64,000 nucleotides of DNA from Nonlabens tegetincola (GTDB lineage: Bacteria > Bacteroidota > Bacteroidia > Flavobacteriales > Flavobacteriaceae). Location: the NCBI RefSeq assembly GCF_002954355.1, contig NZ_MQVV01000012.1:1-64000 (forward strand), in the 5' to 3' direction. Position numbers and translations under genes: made by a program. Shown here one piece after another: positions 37,193-48,300 of this stretch (positions are counted from its first letter, which is position 1; each line of letters begins with the position of its first letter). Under the pieces are notes generated by a model that did not search any database, was not told the origin of the DNA, and saw only the letters and a program-made list of their open reading frames with translations.

Positions 37193-38530
37193 TTAAGTTA
37201 TTTTAGTTTGCCCGTTGATTATATGAAAAAGATTCATTGCTTTACTATCAGTAAGTGAAGCTACAAAGCCACAAGCGTTAAGCATGCATTCATATTCTGT
37301 TGTTCCCGATCTTAATTCTGTTCCACAGGCTTTATAAATCAATTGGTCGTAATGCGTCTCATTACCTTTATATTTATTGAGTTGAGCGATAATGGTAGCA
37401 TGTAAAATATCTTGTATCATTTTATATCCTGCTAATTCCTTTTCGATGACTTCTGGGTGCTGGTAAACTCGTTCAATGGTGATTTTTAATATGTCGTCGA
37501 TCTGTGGTTTGTAAGCAGATTTATCCATCAATGAACAAGTAAAATTACCATCCAAAATAGTTGATTCATTTTCCATGAATATCTTTACTGCATCATTGAT
37601 CAGGCTATTAATTGCTAGTGATCTCAAATAGGTTAACCGTTCTTGTGTACCTGTAAGTTGAGTGTAGGTTTCAATCTTTATTGAATCCTTGACTAGTTTA
37701 ATTAGTTGTTCCAAAGCATGATCTTCACTTATATAGCCTAGATTAATTCCATCTTCAAAATCAATAATAGTATAGCATATATCATCGGCGGCTTCAACAA
37801 GATATGTAAGTGGATGACGATGAAAAGGTTCCTGCTTATTTTCAGTTTTTAAACCTAATTCATTAACCACGTCATTAAAATGATCCACATCAGCTTGAAA
37901 AACGCCATATTTTTTCTGGGATATGTGTTTAGTAGGACGATGTGGTAATGATTCTTTAGGGTATTTAATGAATGCACCTAATGTTGCATAGGACAGACGT
38001 AGGCCACCAGGAGTTCCTGGGCTGTTTTGATTAAGTAGATGATATCCATTTGCATTTCCTTCATATAAGAGTAGGTCTTGTTTCTGCTTTCGCGAAAGCG
38101 TGTCCCATACCATCTTATCCACACGAGTATTAAAATAACTTCCTATTGCTTTTTCACCGCTGTGTCCAAATGGAGGATTTCCTATATCATGAGCCAGTGC
38201 GGCTGCAGCTACAATTGCCCCAAAATCTTGTTGTTTATAACCAAGTTCAACCAGATGTGGGTGTTTTTCTAATATTGCTTTCCCTGCCATTCGACCCAAC
38301 GATCTGCCAACCACACTTACTTCTAGACTGTGAGTGAGTCTAGTATGTACAAATCCAGATTGACTAAGTGGTATTACTTGAGTTTTATCTTGAAGGGTTC
38401 TAAAAGGTTTAGAAAAAATAACCCTGTCATAATCCACCTCAAAACCTAATCGTAGTTCATCTTGCTGGTTTCTAGGCCTAGGCTTTTTGTCTCCAAATCT
38501 TTTAAGTGACAGTAATTGCTCCCAGTTCAT
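37193..38530 (-). CDS. dgt: deoxyguanosinetriphosphate triphosphohydrolase-like protein (dGTPase)
   Basis: The protein is an HD-domain dGTPase that splits dNTPs into nucleoside and triphosphate. It shows HTRLTHSLEVSVVGR (first His of the HD site) and AHDIGNPPFGHSGE (HD pair), followed later by EAADDICYTIIDFEDG. The start MNWEQLLSLKRFGD at 38530 is preferred; an ATG three codons earlier is also in frame. The length of about 445 is normal. A palindrome copy encodes LSRK in a loop after the HD motif. Confidence 0.93.
   Translation of the reverse strand: MNWEQLLSLKRFGDKKPRPRNQQDELRLGFEVDYDRVIFSKPFRTLQDKTQVIPLSQSGFVHTRLTHSLEVSVVGRSLGRMAGKAILEKHPHLVELGYKQQDFGAIVAAAALAHDIGNPPFGHSGEKAIGSYFNTRVDKMVWDTLSRKQKQDLLLYEGNANGYHLLNQNSPGTPGGLRLSYATLGAFIKYPKESLPHRPTKHISQKKYGVFQADVDHFNDVVNELGLKTENKQEPFHRHPLTYLVEAADDICYTIIDFEDGINLGYISEDHALEQLIKLVKDSIKIETYTQLTGTQERLTYLRSLAINSLINDAVKIFMENESTILDGNFTCSLMDKSAYKPQIDDILKITIERVYQHPEVIEKELAGYKMIQDILHATIIAQLNKYKGNETHYDQLIYKACGTELRSGTTEYECMLNACGFVASLTDSKAMNLFHIINGQTKIT
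38086..38099. repeat. GCTTTCGCGAAAGC palindrome, copy 10 (in dgt)
   Basis: An exact 14-base copy read as LSRK (TLSRKQKQ) in the dGTPase. Confidence 0.9.
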
Positions 38531-38670
38531 ACGGTACATTTTTTTGCAAGATAACGTTTTGAATGATTTGGTGATTACAATTTGAAATTTACTATTTCTT
38601 AACGTAAGAATCTATTAAAGTTAATGTTGAGGTAACCTTTGTACACGTATATCCTTAGTTCTTTTGCAAG

Positions 38671-41412
38671 ATGAAATTTAATGTAATGAAAAAGTATTTT
38701 TTATTTAGCTTTTTACTTGTAAGCGCCTTATTGTCAGCTCAATCTGGTAAGGTAGCAGGATTAGTAACCGACGCTGATTTTGAGAACGAACCACTTGCCT
38801 TTGCTTCTGTAGCGTTGAAGGGGACTTCTTTAGGTGCACAAACTGATATGGATGGAAATTACAGTATTACAGCACCGGTAGGGACTTACACTGTAATTTT
38901 TACGTATGTAGGTATGCAAACTGTCGAAATCGAAAATATTGAAGTTAAGGCTGGATTTACAACAACGGTAAATACTCCTATGACAGCTAAAGCGGACCAG
39001 CTTACTGAAATCCAAATTACTGTAGCAAAAACAAGAGAGAGTGAAGAGGCTCTTATCCAAGAAAAGAAAAACTCAGTAACTATTGTACAGTCGATAGGTG
39101 CAGAGGAGCTATCTAAAAAAGGGGTAAGTGATGCAGAAGGCGCAGTTACTAAAGTAAGTGGTGTGAGTAAGCAATCTGGTGTGAAAAATGTTTTTGTACG
39201 TGGATTAGGTGATCGCTATAACTCAACTACTCTTAATGGTTTGCCATTACCATCTGATGATCCAGAATATAAAAATATTTCATTGGATTTCTTTGGTTCA
39301 GATTTGTTAGAAACAGTTGATATTAATAAAGTATATACGTCAAACATCACTGGTGACAACGCAGGTGCTAATATTAATATAGATTTAAAAGGTTTGTCCG
39401 GTCGCAAAGCGTTTGGATTTGGTCTTTCTACTGGTGTGAACTCTCAAACTGTTGGAGAGGATTTTAAGAGTATTGATGGCGAGGGATATTTTGGGTTCAG
39501 TGATTCTAATATTCCCGTAAATAATCTTGCCGTATATGGATTTGAAAATAATCTTGCTCCTAACACGAACAGTTTTGCTCCTAATGTAGGCTTCTCTGTA
39601 ATGGGAGGAAGAAGAATTGATATAGGTGATAATTATTTAAATGTATATGGATTATTAACCTTTGATAATGGTTATAGATTTTTAGAAAGAGAAGTGAAAA
39701 ACACTACTAGTAATGGTTCTTTATTTTTTGATGTAGAAGGTCAAAATTATAATTATGATACCCAACAGATAGGAATGGTAAACTTGGATTATCGAATGGG
39801 TAAAAATAATATTGAATTCATTTCTCTTTACATCCATAAAAACACACAAAGTTTTCAGGAGTACGAAGGTATAAACAACCCAGAACAAGATGGTGATAGA
39901 GTTTATATCAATAGACAGCAAACTAATGATAACAATCTTTTCGTAAATCAATTGTTGGGAAGATTTGACCTGTCTGAAAAGCTTGAATTAAAAGTTAAGG
40001 GAAGTTTTAATGCCATAAGAGGAAGTGAGCCTGATCGTCGTGATTTTCAATATCTTTTCCGAGATGGATTCTATAGTCCAGACGTTGATTCTGGTGGAAA
40101 TAATCAACGTTATTTCAGTGAACTTCAAGAGAATGATTATAATGCTACAGTGAAGTTAAAATACAATTTGAACAAGGATATAGATAATGATCTATTAAAC
40201 TATATCGAATTGGGTGGAGACTACCGCAATACACATCACGTGTTTAAAGCAACTGTTTTCAATCATACTTTTAACACACGTGTTGCCGTTGATATCAACA
40301 ATCCAGATTCAATATACAATCAACCATCATTGACTGCTGGTGTTTTTAGACTAGAGACTGGGCGTGGTAGTGCTATCAATCCAGAAGCATTTACTCCTTT
40401 CTTCTACATAGGAGATAAGTCTACAATTGCAGGAAATTTGAATTATGTTAAAGCGTTCAATGAAAAGTTCTTAATTAACGTAGGTGGTAGATTTGAAAAT
40501 ATTAATCAAGAAGTTGAATACAATACCAACATTGCACGTAGCTCTATAAATGGTCCTTCTGAAATAAATGAAAGCTTCTTCTTACCGAGTTTGGGTGTTA
40601 AATACACCATTGATGAAGAAAATATCGTTAGACTAGGAGCTAGTCAAACTTACATGTTGCCTAGGTTTAAGGAGATTGCTCCTTTTAGATATGATGGAGT
40701 TCAGTTTGCTATTCAAGGTAATCCAGATCTAGAAATATCTAACATTATCAACCTAGATGTAGCATATGAATTTTACCCTTCAAAAGGTGAATTAATCTCA
40801 TTAACTGGTTTTTATAAGAATATCTCAGATCCAGTTTCACGAGTTGAGATTCCATCTGCAGGAAATACTTTAACGTATTTAAATGTAGGTGAAAAAGCAA
40901 CAGTTTTAGGTATTGAGCTTGAAGCTAAAAAAGATTTTGTGACTAAGGAGATGACTACCCTTAATGATGTAGTAAGAGAATCTAAACTATCTGGAGGAAT
41001 TACTGCTTCTTATATCAATAGTAAGCAAGATCTAGATAATCCACTAGCACAATTTTCTGAGGATTCGACAGAATTACAAGGAGCTGCACCATTTTTGATT
41101 AATGCAGATATTAATTATAACACATTCATAGGAACTAGCAACCTAAATACAGCTTTAGTTTTCAGTTACTTCAGTGATAGAGTATACTCTGTGGGAACAA
41201 GAGGATTTGAAAACATTACAGAAAAAGGAGTTCCAACATTGGATTTTGTAAGTAGTTTAAAATTAGGTGATAATAGTAAAATATCCCTTAAAGCAAGAAA
41301 CCTGCTTAATCCAAAGATTCAATTAGAACGTGATGGTGAATTAGGTAACGTTGTGTTAAGCAATTATAAACGTGGAGTTGACATTAGCCTAGGTTATAGC
41401 TACCAATTTTAA
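38671..41412 (+). CDS. TonB-dependent receptor with carboxypeptidase-like N-terminal domain
   Basis: The signal peptide ends at LLSAQ, followed by a carboxypeptidase-regulatory-like domain (GLVTDADFENEPLAFASV to TVIFTYVGMQTVEIENIEV). The plug region has SIGAEELSKKGVSDAEGAVTKVSG and NVFVRGLGDRYNSTTLNGLPLPS, which is the type of plug seen in receptors for protein- or phosphate-linked cargo rather than SusC. The barrel ends ISLGYSYQF, with a terminal phenylalanine. A second ATG at 38686 also gives a good signal peptide. A beta-helix lipoprotein and a phosphate transporter follow on the same strand. Confidence 0.92.
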   Translation: MKFNVMKKYFLFSFLLVSALLSAQSGKVAGLVTDADFENEPLAFASVALKGTSLGAQTDMDGNYSITAPVGTYTVIFTYVGMQTVEIENIEVKAGFTTTVNTPMTAKADQLTEIQITVAKTRESEEALIQEKKNSVTIVQSIGAEELSKKGVSDAEGAVTKVSGVSKQSGVKNVFVRGLGDRYNSTTLNGLPLPSDDPEYKNISLDFFGSDLLETVDINKVYTSNITGDNAGANINIDLKGLSGRKAFGFGLSTGVNSQTVGEDFKSIDGEGYFGFSDSNIPVNNLAVYGFENNLAPNTNSFAPNVGFSVMGGRRIDIGDNYLNVYGLLTFDNGYRFLEREVKNTTSNGSLFFDVEGQNYNYDTQQIGMVNLDYRMGKNNIEFISLYIHKNTQSFQEYEGINNPEQDGDRVYINRQQTNDNNLFVNQLLGRFDLSEKLELKVKGSFNAIRGSEPDRRDFQYLFRDGFYSPDVDSGGNNQRYFSELQENDYNATVKLKYNLNKDIDNDLLNYIELGGDYRNTHHVFKATVFNHTFNTRVAVDINNPDSIYNQPSLTAGVFRLETGRGSAINPEAFTPFFYIGDKSTIAGNLNYVKAFNEKFLINVGGRFENINQEVEYNTNIARSSINGPSEINESFFLPSLGVKYTIDEENIVRLGASQTYMLPRFKEIAPFRYDGVQFAIQGNPDLEISNIINLDVAYEFYPSKGELISLTGFYKNISDPVSRVEIPSAGNTLTYLNVGEKATVLGIELEAKKDFVTKEMTTLNDVVRESKLSGGITASYINSKQDLDNPLAQFSEDSTELQGAAPFLINADINYNTFIGTSNLNTALVFSYFSDRVYSVGTRGFENITEKGVPTLDFVSSLKLGDNSKISLKARNLLNPKIQLERDGELGNVVLSNYKRGVDISLGYSYQF

Positions 41413-41503
41413 AAGTTTGATAAAGTTTAGATAACATTAATCGTATAATAACGATTCATATTTGCACAACTAAATTTTTTAAAAATTAACTAACACGATT
41501 ACA

Positions 41504-42652
41504 ATGAAAAAAGCAATCTTATCTTTATTAACTGTTGCAGCACTTACTTTCACATCTTGTGAAACTGATGATGATGTAAATGGTGGTGGAAACGGTAACA
41601 ACAACGACCTAAATCTTTCTGGAAACTTAACTGAAGACAGAACATTAACTGCAGGTAACGCATACGTATTAAACGGCCCATTGTTTGTGAAAAATGGTGC
41701 TACATTAACAATCGAAGAAGGAACTACTATTACAGCTCAGGCTGGTGGTACTGATGTTTACTTACTAGTAGAAAGAGGTGGAAGAATCGTTGCAGATGGT
41801 AGTCCATCAGCTCCTATACGCTTTACAGCTAGCTCACAAACTCCTGCTGCTTGGGGTGGAGTTATCATAAATGGTAACGCATGGATTTCTGGACAAAACC
41901 CAGCTGGACAAAACGAAGCTGGTACCGAGGTTAACACTGGTGTATTATTTGGTGGAAATAATGATACTGAAGATTCAGGTATCCTTGATCACGTGATCAT
42001 TGAATATACAGGAGCACGTATTGATGGTAGTGCAGAACATAATGGGCTTACATTAAATGGTGTAGGATCTGGAACAACTTTGTCTAACATCTGGATTAAA
42101 GATGGTGATGATGATGCAATTGAATTCTTTGGAGGTTCTGTAAACGCTTCAAACATTTTTGTACTTAATGCAAAAGATGACATGTTCGATTTCACACAAG
42201 GTTATAGAGGTACTTGTACAAACTTATATGGTGTACGTGAGCCTGGTTATACAGCTGTTACTTCAGACCCACGTGGTATCGAGGCAGATGGTAACCTAGA
42301 CGGTAACTCACCGACTGACAATGTACAATCAGACTTTACTGTTCAAGATATTACAATAATCAACAGCGGTAACAACGTAGAATTCTCAGATCTTATTAAA
42401 GTAAGAAGAGGAGCAACTGCAACTATCAACAACGCATTGGCATCTATTACGGGTACTGCTACAGCTTCTGACTTTATTGATTTAGAAGATAGTAGAGGTG
42501 ATTCTACTAGCGCTACTGTGGTTAACGCTACTGCTGGTGGTAATGCTGATGGTACAGACGTTAAGAATGCTCCTGGAGCTACGGTAAATGTTTCAGCTTC
42601 AAATACAGGTGCTGATGCTTCAGTATTTGCTTGGACTGGTTATTCTTTCTAA
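41504..42652 (+). CDS. surface lipoprotein with right-handed beta-helix-like repeats
   Basis: The lipobox TFTSC (Cys19) is followed by ETDDDVNGGG, an acidic signal suggesting surface display, and then a flexible glycine/asparagine tail. The mature part is rich in V, G, N and short turns, with VKNGATLTIEEGTTI, PIRFTASS, WGGVIINGNAW, HNGLTLNGVGSGTTLSNIWI, DDAIEFFGGSVNASNIFV and DDMFDFTQGYRG. These are typical of parallel beta-helix proteins. The ligand is unknown. It lies 91 bp after the TonB receptor and 183 bp before the phosphate transporter, ends at a terminator, and is the likely partner of the receptor. Confidence 0.8.
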   Translation: MKKAILSLLTVAALTFTSCETDDDVNGGGNGNNNDLNLSGNLTEDRTLTAGNAYVLNGPLFVKNGATLTIEEGTTITAQAGGTDVYLLVERGGRIVADGSPSAPIRFTASSQTPAAWGGVIINGNAWISGQNPAGQNEAGTEVNTGVLFGGNNDTEDSGILDHVIIEYTGARIDGSAEHNGLTLNGVGSGTTLSNIWIKDGDDDAIEFFGGSVNASNIFVLNAKDDMFDFTQGYRGTCTNLYGVREPGYTAVTSDPRGIEADGNLDGNSPTDNVQSDFTVQDITIINSGNNVEFSDLIKVRRGATATINNALASITGTATASDFIDLEDSRGDSTSATVVNATAGGNADGTDVKNAPGATVNVSASNTGADASVFAWTGYSF

Positions 42653-42677
42653 TAAGAAACAACACTATAGATAAATG

Positions 42678-42707
42678 AAAGAACCGCACAAGTGCGGTTC
42701 TTTTTTA
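42678..42707 (+). terminator. intrinsic terminator after beta-helix lipoprotein gene
   Basis: The stem AAAGAACCGCAC / GTGCGGTTCTTT with a two-base loop continues into a T run. Confidence 0.88.
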
Positions 42708-42730
42708 TTTAAATGATTTTAGTTTGGTTC

Positions 42731-42744
42731 GCTTTCGCGAAAGC
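42731..42744. repeat. GCTTTCGCGAAAGC palindrome, copy 11 (intergenic)
   Basis: An exact copy within the 16-mer, between the terminator and the phosphate transporter gene. Confidence 0.9.
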
Positions 42745-42835
42745 GTAATGAATCTATCCTCAATATAAATAACGATTAGATAACATTGTAAAGGATTTTT
42801 TTAACGACTTTTGCGGGTCGAAAATTTGTACATAG

Positions 42836-45091
42836 ATGCCAGATATTTATCTAATAATGCTCATCATTCTAGCAGGTCTAGCGATAACCGATCTAGTGGT
42901 AGGTGTGAGTAATGACGCTGTAAACTTCTTAAACAGTGCTATAGGTTCCAAGGCGATCAACTTTAAAACCATCATGATTATTGCGAGTGTGGGAATTGCT
43001 TTTGGAGCTCTTTCTTCCAGTGGAATGATGGAAGTTGCTCGTAAAGGAATATTCATTCCATCTCAATTTGATTTTAGTGAGGTGATGATCATTTTCATGG
43101 CGGTAATGATAACCGATGTGCTGTTGTTAGATTTTTTCAATACGATGGGATTGCCTACTTCTACAACAGTTTCTATTGTCTTTGAACTTTTAGGTGCGGC
43201 GGTTTGCATGTCTTTGATCAAAATTTCTCAAGTTGGAGAAGAATCCTTTCTAGACCTAGGTAAGTACATTGAATCAGACAAGGCTCTTCAAATAATCATG
43301 GGGATCTTGTTATCGGTCGTCATCGCCTTTACTATTGGAGCACTGGTGCAGTTTATTTCGCGCTTAATGCTCACCTTTGACTACCGTAAAAGGCCAGCTT
43401 TTTTTGCTGGAATTTTTGGTGGTTTATCACTTACTAGCTTGTTTTACTTCATCATAGTAAAAGGTCTTAAAGGAGCTGATCTAGGTAAGGTAGGCGAGAT
43501 AATAGTAACAACTAGCGTTTCCAAGATTATTACGATTTCGGCTATTTTCTGGACCTTGTTCAGTTTTGTTTATGTCATTCTACTTAAAAAGGATATCTAT
43601 AAACTAATAATAATCACGGGAACCTTTGGTCTTGCCATGGCTTTTGCAGGTAATGATTTAGTGAACTTTATTGGTGTGCCTATTGGTGCTTATCAAGCTT
43701 ATGAATATGCTATCACACAGCCTGGAGATGTTTCTGGTGTTGCAATGGATTTTCTAGGGAACAAATTACCTTCTAATAAGTGGTTGTTAGTAGTGGCTGG
43801 TGTGATAATGGTAGCAACTCTATGGTTCTCATCAAAAGCCCAAGCGGTTGTTAAAACCTCAGTTGATCTTGCTAGACAAGATACAGGTACTGAACGATTC
43901 AAAGCTAATGCATTGTCAAGATTTTTAGTACGTTATTCATTAAGAGCTGCAGAAGGAATTCAGGCAATTTTACCAGAAAAAACATCAAATTATATATCAT
44001 CGAGGTTTGAAAAAGTGGCGGAACTTGATGTAGTGCCTAAACACGAGGATAAGCCTGCATTTGATTATGTGCGTGCTAGTGTGAATTTAATGGTGGCAGC
44101 TATTTTAATCTCGGTTGCTACTTCTTACAAATTGCCTTTATCTACTACCTATGTAACTTTTATGGTTGCGATGGGTACTTCTCTTGCTGATCGTGCATGG
44201 GGTACTGAAAGTGCTGTTTATAGAATAGCAGGTGTTATTAATGTGATAGGCGGTTGGTTCTTTACAGCTTTTAGTGCTTTTACAGCTGCTGCGATAATGG
44301 CCTACTTAATTTATATAACTAATAACTATGCCATATTTCCATTAATTATATTGGCCGTGTTATTGCTATACCGTAGTTATTTAGCTCATAAAAAATCTGT
44401 TACTAAAATTAAAGAGACTGATGAGCTTAAAAAGGCAGAAAGTAAAACCATTCAAGGTATTATTCACGAGAGTTCTGATAATGTTTCAATGGTGTTTAAG
44501 CGATCAAAACGTATTTATAATAATACTCTAGAGGGTTTGATGTCTCAAGATTTAAGTGTTCTTAAATCTTCTAAAAAGGAAAGTAATAAGCTAGGTGAAG
44601 AAATAGACGATCTTAGGAATAATATTTTCTACTTTATAAAGAATCTTGATGAACAGAATCTAGGAGCGAGTAAATTTTACATTGAAGTTTTAGGACATCT
44701 TCAAGATATGACTCAGTCTTTGGACTTAATTACAAAGAATAGTACTAGACATATTAGTAATAATCACAAGAGTTTGAAGTTCAATCAAATGAAAGACCTG
44801 AAAGAGGTTATTACTGAAGTGAGTCAAATACTTAGAAAAGCAGAACAGACTTTTAAGAATAAAGAGTTTTCATCACTTGATGAAATTATAAGATCAAAAC
44901 GTGAATTGCTTGCATTAGTCGATGCAAAAATCGATAGACAGGTTAAACGTACTAAGGATGATGAGCAATCTCCTAAGAATACTACCTTATATTTTAGCCT
45001 TTTGTTAGAAACTAGGGACTTGATTGAAACTACTATGCAAGTAGTAGAAGAGTATTATATACAGTACGATAAAAAAGTTGACTTAGAATAA
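42836..45091 (+). CDS. inorganic phosphate transporter (PiT family) with C-terminal PhoU-like domain
   Basis: The first 520 residues have the duplicated PiT signature: VSNDAVNFLNSAIGSKA near residue 24 and GNDLVNFIGVPIGAYQAY near 270. Matching GLPTSTTVSIVFELLGA and LPLSTTYVTFMVAMGTSLADRAWG segments are each followed by membrane helices. The remaining 230 residues (about 520-751) are soluble and helical and resemble a PhoU/DUF47 domain, which in other species is a separate regulatory protein. It imports phosphate using an ion gradient. The preceding receptor and lipoprotein may feed the same pathway. Confidence 0.93.
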   Translation: MPDIYLIMLIILAGLAITDLVVGVSNDAVNFLNSAIGSKAINFKTIMIIASVGIAFGALSSSGMMEVARKGIFIPSQFDFSEVMIIFMAVMITDVLLLDFFNTMGLPTSTTVSIVFELLGAAVCMSLIKISQVGEESFLDLGKYIESDKALQIIMGILLSVVIAFTIGALVQFISRLMLTFDYRKRPAFFAGIFGGLSLTSLFYFIIVKGLKGADLGKVGEIIVTTSVSKIITISAIFWTLFSFVYVILLKKDIYKLIIITGTFGLAMAFAGNDLVNFIGVPIGAYQAYEYAITQPGDVSGVAMDFLGNKLPSNKWLLVVAGVIMVATLWFSSKAQAVVKTSVDLARQDTGTERFKANALSRFLVRYSLRAAEGIQAILPEKTSNYISSRFEKVAELDVVPKHEDKPAFDYVRASVNLMVAAILISVATSYKLPLSTTYVTFMVAMGTSLADRAWGTESAVYRIAGVINVIGGWFFTAFSAFTAAAIMAYLIYITNNYAIFPLIILAVLLLYRSYLAHKKSVTKIKETDELKKAESKTIQGIIHESSDNVSMVFKRSKRIYNNTLEGLMSQDLSVLKSSKKESNKLGEEIDDLRNNIFYFIKNLDEQNLGASKFYIEVLGHLQDMTQSLDLITKNSTRHISNNHKSLKFNQMKDLKEVITEVSQILRKAEQTFKNKEFSSLDEIIRSKRELLALVDAKIDRQVKRTKDDEQSPKNTTLYFSLLLETRDLIETTMQVVEEYYIQYDKKVDLE

Positions 45092-45112
45092 AAGGATGAC
45101 ATCCTTTAATAT

Positions 45113-45146
45113 AAAAAGCTCTGTATGTTCTACAGAGCTTTTTTTA
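45113..45146 (+). terminator. intrinsic terminator after phosphate transporter
   Basis: The stem AAAAAGCTCTGTA / TACAGAGCTTTTT with a five-base loop is followed by T. A smaller hairpin AAAGGAT / ATCCTTT just precedes it at about 45091-45107. Confidence 0.88.
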
Positions 45147-45340
45147 TAGTTGTTAGTTGATCATAGCAGATCTATTTATTTCTTCAGAACAACATTAATT
45201 TATCATCCAAATTAAAATTTACAGCTTATTGATAAAGCTCCAAACGAAGGTTATTGTTTGAAAAGCTTTAGTATAGGTCAAACGAATTACTATTGGATAT
45301 ATATCATTAATATAGAGCGTAAAGGTAATTCCTACTTAAA
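45147..45340. other. gene-free A+T-rich stretch between two terminators
   Basis: I see no plausible coding frame, RNA or repeat here. It separates the convergent phosphate transporter and efflux operons. Confidence 0.6.
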
Positions 45341-45370
45341 TAAAAAGAGCCCGATTAGGGAATCGGGCTC
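45341..45370 (-). terminator. intrinsic terminator of the RND efflux operon
   Basis: The stem GAGCCCGATT / AATCGGGCTC with a four-base loop is followed on the minus strand by a T run. Confidence 0.88.
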
Positions 45371-45399
45371 GTAGTAACGACAAATGAAATAGGGGAAAT

Positions 45400-48300
45400 C
45401 TAAGTCGCTACTTGTACTTCAGATGACTTTTTATTATTGCGCCAGTTGTAAATTCTGATCTTGATTCTATGTACCATGTACAATAGGATAGGAACTATAA
45501 CTAGGGTTAAAAAGGTTGCAAAAATTAGACCGTAAATAACAGTCCAAGCTAATGGTCCCCAGAATATTACGTTGTCACCACCAATGAAAATTTGTGGGTC
45601 AAATTCAGTAAATAACGTAAAGAAATTAATATTTAATCCAATAGCAAGAGGAATAAGTCCTAGAACTGTTGTGATGGCAGTCAATATAACTGGTCTAAGC
45701 CTAGCCTTTCCTCCTTTAACTATAGCTTCAAACATTTCTTTTTTAGGAAGAATTTCATCGTCACCAAGTTCTAATTTCTCACTACGTCTTAACTTAAGTA
45801 AGTCTATATAATCAATAAGTACCACACCGTTATTTACCACGATACCTGCAAGTGAAATTATTCCCATCATTGTCATTAAAATAACAAAAGGATCTCCCGT
45901 TATAATCAACCCTAAGAAAACACCAATAAAACTTAAAAAGATGGCGATCATGATAATAGTAGGTTTAGATATAGATCCAAATTGAAATACTAATATCAAG
46001 AAGATCAAGAATAAACCACCGAATAGAGCACTCATTAAAAATGCCATCTCTTTTTCTTGCTCTTCAATTTGTCCTGTATAATCAACTTTAATACCATTTG
46101 GAATCGTAAAGTCAACCATCTCTAATTTTATTGATTCTACTACGGCTCCAGCATCGGTGAAACCTGGTTTAAGAGCAGAGTATACTGTAACCACACGTTT
46201 TGCATCTTTATGCTTAATAGCACTAAAGCTAGAAGTATTACGTTGTTTGGCAATAGCACTTACTGGTATTTCTTTTACCTGTCCTGTTACCATATCTCTA
46301 AAGGTTATTCTTTGATTAAAGATCGCACTACGATCATAGCGTTGATCTTCGTTAAACCTTACATTGATGTCGTAATCTTCACCGTCTTTTTTATAGATAC
46401 CCGCTTTTTCACCAAACACTGCTCTTCTAAGCTGCATTCCTACCTGGCTATTGCTTATTCCTAATTCACCAGCTTTTTCACGATCAACTTCAACAATCAT
46501 CGAAGGTTTACTTTTATTTACATCAACCTTTAATTGATCAACTCCGGCTACATTTCTAGTGTTGAGAAATTTTACCATTTGTTCTGCTGTTGATATAAGC
46601 TCGCCGTAATCAGGACCTTCTAATTCTATATTCACAGGATATCCTTGTGGTGGTCCATTTGCATCTTTTTCTACTGAAATAGCAACTCCAGGGAATCTAC
46701 CTTCGAGAGTTTCTTGAACTTTTTTACGTAAAACTTCACTATCTCTTAATTCTCCATCTTTTCCTTCACGAAATTTATATTCACGCATACTCGCGGTGAT
46801 TTTACCCTTATGAGGCATCTCTGCGGAGCTACCACCGTCTGTTTGAGGATTACCAGCTCCCATTCCTACTTGAGAAACAGCGCTTTCTACAAGCACGTTT
46901 CTTCCGTCTTTCATATAGAAATCATCGTTGATCACTTCATAGACTACTTCTTCAATTTCTTTGGTAATACTGTTTGTTTTTTCAATTGAAGTTCCTTGAG
47001 GATATTCTATGTAAACAATAATTTGATTAGGCTTATTATCTGGAAAAAATTCAATTTTAGTTCTTCCAGATGCAACAGACCACCCAAAATATGCCATTAA
47101 AATTCCCACAAACATTACCGCCATACCAATCATAAAGATGTATGGTTTTATACCGCTTAATGCAAATCTTAAAAATCGCTCATATAGATTATCTAACCAT
47201 ACTAAAAACGTGCGTTGGAATCCTCTTGTAAGAGGTTTGATAGCAAACTTATATAGCCAAAATAAAACCGCTACAAGTATCATCAAAGAACCTAAACCAG
47301 ATACAGGTCCACCTACTAATAAGATAAATATTCCTAGAGGAACCATGATAGCGGTTAGGTATATTAGGGATTTTATAGATAGGTTGCGGTCATCAATTTC
47401 CATGAATTTTGAAACTAGCATGGAGTTAAAGAATATTGCGACAAATAAGGAACTTCCTAAAACTATAGAAAGAGTAATTGGGAAGTAAATCATAAACTGT
47501 CCCATTAAACCAGGCCATAAACCTAATGGAACGAATGCCGCAACTGTAGTTAGAGTAGAAATAATAATTGGAATGGCGATTTCACCTACTCCTTTTTTTG
47601 CAGCTTCGATACGTGACATACCTTCTTCATCCATCAACCTATAAACATTCTCAACAACCACAATACCATTGTCTACAAGCATTCCCAGCCCCATAATCAT
47701 AGCAAATAATATCATTGTGTTTAAGGTGTAACCTAATAGGCTGATAATGGCAAAGGACATGAACATAGACATAGGTATCGCAAAACCAACGAATAAGGCA
47801 TTTCTAAACCCTAAAAAGAACATCAATACACCTACTACCAGTAGAATACCAAAAATGATATTATTAACTAGGTCATCTACTTGATTAAGTGTCTTGCTAG
47901 ATAAATCATTTGTCACTGTAATTTCTAGGTCAGAAGGCAATGCTCCGGAATCCTGAGACTCCTTAATTACCTCACGTATATTATCTGCCGCAATAATCAT
48001 GTTTTTACCAGAACGTTTCTTTACGTCTAGCATTACTACCTGATCACCTGATTCCCTTGCAAATGTATTTTTATCTTCTTCTTCAAATTTGATGGTAGCT
48101 ACATCCCTTAGGTAAATAGGTCCATTTTCATTTTTGACTACAAAATTTTCTAATTCTTTAGGGTTGTCGATTTCTCCTATAATTCTAATAGTACGTCGTT
48201 GACCACTAGATTTTAAATTACCAGCACTTACGGTTGCATTTCCTCCTCTTACCGTATTTAAGATATTATCAAAACTTACCTTAGCTGCTGTCATTTTATA

